Positions 62,314 through 64,000 of a stretch of 64,000 bases of DNA are shown piece by piece. How positions within the stretch are numbered: the stretch's first letter is position 1; each line of letters starts with the position of its first letter. The notes beneath the pieces were generated by a model that had not been told where the DNA came from, searched no databases, and saw only the letters and a list, made by a program, of their open reading frames with translations. A program made the translations under genes and the position numbers. Origin of the DNA: Pseudogemmobacter lacusdianii (GTDB lineage: Bacteria; Pseudomonadota; Alphaproteobacteria; Rhodobacterales; Rhodobacteraceae); NCBI RefSeq assembly GCF_030848395.1, contig NZ_JAVDBT010000001.1, positions 1 to 64,000 of the forward strand, read 5' to 3'.

Positions 62314-62769
62314 ATGACAAAGGCTGAGAGGCGGCAGGCGCATTACCATCAGATGGCCGAGGGGCTGCGGCGACTGGAGGAGGCACTGCATGCCGCCACG
62401 CCGGGGCGCGGCGCGGTGCCCGAGGCATGGCTTGATATTGCGACGCGGCCCGGGCCTGGGGCAAAGGCTAAGGTGACGCTTTGGGTGGAAGCGGATGTGC
62501 TGCGGTTCTTTCGGTCCATGGGGCGCGGGCATACGACGCGGATGGCCGAGGTGCTGTCGAGCTTCATGCATGCGCGGCTGGGCGGCGTGTTGAACGGCCC
62601 CGAGGATGTGGATTACTACGCCGCCGAGCGTGAGGAGCGCGAAAGCCGTCTGGCGATGATCCGCGACTATACGGCGCTTTTGAAAGAGGCGCGGGCGGCG
62701 GGGGAGCGCGACGAGAAGACCATCGATTATCTGAGCGAGACGTTAAGGGATCTTAAAGCGGGGCTGTGA
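62314..62769 (+). CDS. BrnA-like antitoxin family protein (orphan)
   Basis: A 151-residue protein. The central part (about residues 60-105, VTLWVEADVLRFFRSMGRG followed by HTTRMAEVLSSFM) has the layout of BrnA antitoxins: a beta strand, DVLxxFxxxGxG, then a ribbon-helix-helix-like helix. BrnA normally pairs with the toxin BrnT encoded upstream, and no such gene is present. The C-terminal 45 residues are an extra charged helix. It may be a solitary regulator. The start at 62314 has GGAGG; a longer frame from 62206 lacks a ribosome site. Confidence 0.7.
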   Translation: MTKAERRQAHYHQMAEGLRRLEEALHAATPGRGAVPEAWLDIATRPGPGAKAKVTLWVEADVLRFFRSMGRGHTTRMAEVLSSFMHARLGGVLNGPEDVDYYAAEREERESRLAMIRDYTALLKEARAAGERDEKTIDYLSETLRDLKAGL

Positions 62770-62796
62770 GAGGGTGGCTGGCTGGCTTTTGGTGGG

Positions 62797-63047
62797 AAGG
62801 CCGAGGCTGGAGTGCTGAGAGGGCCGCAAGGGGGCTCGCCAGTGGAGAGCCTTCGGACCCGTTTGCCCTAAGGCGCAAGCTATGGGGCAATGGGCTTGGA
62901 CTGGGAGGGGCAAGAGCGGTGCGGCGCGCAGATTTTTGCGGCGAAAGCGGGGGCTGGGGCGCTGAGAGGGCCGCAAGGTGGCTCTCCAGTGGAGAGCCGC
63001 CCGGCCCGTTTGCCCGCAGGCGCAAGCCGCAGGGCAATGGGGGTTGG
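62797..63047 (+). repeat. Two-copy structured direct repeat
   Basis: About 100 bp at 62797-62900 recur at 62944-63047 at a constant offset of 147 bp, with scattered substitutions. Each copy holds two conserved inverted repeats. One is GGCTCTCC-AGT-GGAGAGCC (copy 2, 62980-62998; one mismatch in copy 1). The other is TTTGCCC...GGGCAA. The region lies in the gap between the BrnA-like gene and the lipoprotein gene, which has no coding sequence that I can support. Confidence 0.8.
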
Positions 63048-63097
63048 GTCTTGGAATGACGAGAGGGGCGCGGCAGCCTTGGCTGGCGCGGATACGC

Positions 63098-63147
63098 GCC
63101 TGCCGGGGGCAGGCAGTCGCGTCCCGATTTGGCTGGGGCCAAATCGG
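63098..63147. repeat. Two adjacent hairpins
   Basis: GCCTGCC-GGG-GGCAGGC (63098-63114) and CCGATTTGGC-TGGG-GCCAAATCGG (63124-63147), both perfect. They follow the direct repeat and precede a sharp change to AT-rich sequence at about 63160. Confidence 0.75.
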
Positions 63148-63234
63148 AATTGCGTTACGTCCATTGATCGGGGTTCTATTTTAGTGTCAGTTAATTAAGA
63201 TTAGCCAATTAATCTATTGTCGGAGATACATTTA

Positions 63235-63657
63235 ATGAACGGTTTTAAGCTTCGGGCATTTCGAATTGTAACGCTATGCTTTTTCGCCGCCGGCTGCGTA
63301 GAGACGAGTGTGCAGCCCTTAACCCAAACCTCCTTCAAAGTTTCCACAGAGGCTGAGGATCTGTGCGGCAGCAAAGGAACCAGAGACATCACCTTTAGAA
63401 CTGCGGCGATTGAGGTGATCAAGCGAGGCGCTGATCGATTTGTCGTCGTTGGTGATCAGTCACACTCGGCAATTACCGGGGGAATGTTCACATCCTATGG
63501 AACCTTCGACACCTACGGGACGAAAACTCAAGATATGGTTATCCAGATCGTTCACAAGGGGTCACAAGGCTACAATAACGCCTTGTCGGCTCGTCAAACT
63601 CTTGGGCCAGATTGGCAAGCAATTGTCGCCGAAGGTGCGCCGCAATCCTGCCTGTGA
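63235..63657 (+). CDS. Putative lipoprotein, unknown function
   Basis: A 140-residue protein beginning with a lipoprotein signal (basic NGFKLRAFR, hydrophobic IVTLCFFAAG, then the lipobox cysteine in AAGCVE, residue 18). The mature part is short, with several glycines and a cysteine near each end. It has no recognised domain. The gene and leader are much less GC-rich than the rest of the window, which suggests acquisition from another source. GGAGA lies 10 nt before the ATG at 63235. A terminator follows. Confidence 0.7.
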   Translation: MNGFKLRAFRIVTLCFFAAGCVETSVQPLTQTSFKVSTEAEDLCGSKGTRDITFRTAAIEVIKRGADRFVVVGDQSHSAITGGMFTSYGTFDTYGTKTQDMVIQIVHKGSQGYNNALSARQTLGPDWQAIVAEGAPQSCL

Positions 63658-63668
63658 TAAGAATACAA

Positions 63669-63698
63669 AAAGGCGGCTCTACGCTAAGAGCCGCCTTT
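63669..63698. terminator. Bidirectional terminator
   Basis: AAAGGCGGCTCT (63669-63680) pairs perfectly with AGAGCCGCCTTT (63687-63698), between the lipoprotein gene and the convergent carB. Confidence 0.92.
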
Positions 63699-63767
63699 CT
63701 ATAGAGTTCTAGCATCAATCGCGCTGGTTTGCGCGTCTTGCGCCCCCGGGTCAGAGCCGAAGCTCAA

Positions 63768-64000
63768 TCACCCCTGAAGCGTCCGCACGCCATAACCCTC
63801 ACCCCGGGCCTTCATCGCGGCCACAGCGGCGATGCTTGCGGCGGCGGTGGTGAAGTAGGGGATCTTGTCCATCAGAGCGACGCGGCGGATGTCGCGGCTG
63901 TCGGAGATCGATTGGTTGCCCTCGGTGGTGTTCATCACCAGAGCGATGTCCTCGTTCTTCAGACGGTCGACGATATTCGGGCGGCCCTCATAGACTTTGG
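63768..64000 (-). CDS. carB: Carbamoyl-phosphate synthase large subunit (C-terminal part)
   Basis: The minus strand encodes the last 77 residues of CarB. It reads KVYEGRPNIVDRLKNED, LVMNTTEGNQSISDSRDIRR and IPYFTTAAASIAAVAAMKA, and ends GVRTLQG with the stop at 63768-63770. This is the allosteric MGS-like domain, which binds UMP and ornithine in enterobacterial enzymes. The gene runs off the right edge. Confidence 0.95.
   Translation of the reverse strand, partial: KVYEGRPNIVDRLKNEDIALVMNTTEGNQSISDSRDIRRVALMDKIPYFTTAAASIAAVAAMKARGEGYGVRTLQG

Noticed and set aside
62314-62769. Complete type II toxin-antitoxin module
   Set aside because: No BrnT or other toxin reading frame is adjacent on either strand.

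Overview
The window reads as a chromosomal segment of a GC-rich alphaproteobacterium, most likely a member of the Rhodobacteraceae (Rhodobacterales). This is inferred from gene content: crotonyl-CoA carboxylase/reductase and ethylmalonyl-CoA mutase close together, a tandem glycine riboswitch in front of gcvTHP, a ycjX/ycjF pair, a SPOR protein, and short intergenic motifs that I associate with this family. No rRNA, CRISPR array, insertion sequence or prophage was seen. One tRNA (Gly, anticodon TCC) is present. Nearly all the sequence is coding, genes are tightly packed, and many neighbours overlap by ATGA.

Layout. 1-9.1 kb: ethylmalonyl-CoA mutase, a small AsnC-type ligand-binding protein, a RecD-like helicase, crotonyl-CoA carboxylase/reductase, a GPAT-like acyltransferase, pyrD and a DUF952 protein, all on the minus strand. 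9.2-15.7 kb: a secreted 5'-nucleotidase, tRNA-Gly, an outer-membrane barrel, truA, and ycjX-GNAT-ycjF. 15.9-23.8 kb: gltX, glycine riboswitch, gcvT-gcvH-gcvP, azlCD and trxC. 23.9-38.6 kb: the accessory highlight, a DUF1989 protein and a BetI-like TetR regulator followed by an uninterrupted plus-strand operon. The operon encodes a class III aminotransferase, two phytoene-dehydrogenase-like FAD oxidoreductases, a GcvT-like protein, two Rieske oxygenase alpha subunits, a complete spermidine/putrescine-type ABC importer and a DMSP-lyase-family cupin. 38.6-49.4 kb: hydrolase, glyA, NAD kinase, a sigma-54 response regulator, prpE, maeB and a VOC-bicupin fusion. 49.4-54.0 kb: nucleoside salvage operon cdd-deoA-deoB-add-upp. 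54.1-64.0 kb: SPOR protein, a membrane protein resembling an inactive M48 peptidase, acyl-CoA ligase, EamA exporter, thymidine kinase, a small putative regulator, an RNA helicase, an orphan BrnA-like antitoxin, a structured repeat region, a low-GC lipoprotein and the 3' end of carB.

How it works together. The acetyl-CoA/propionyl-CoA genes (ccr, ecm, prpE, maeB) fit ethylmalonyl-CoA pathway assimilation of acetate and propionate. The glycine cleavage system, glyA and the GcvT-like protein of the accessory operon all feed or use the one-carbon/tetrahydrofolate pool. The accessory operon has the make-up of a complete uptake-and-degradation pathway for a methylated nitrogen compound: importer, two oxygenases whose bridging residue is glutamate as in quaternary-amine Rieske enzymes, a possible folate-dependent demethylase, an aminotransferase and a lyase-type cupin. 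I do not recognise this combination as a described pathway; its substrate is unknown and the assignment is inference.
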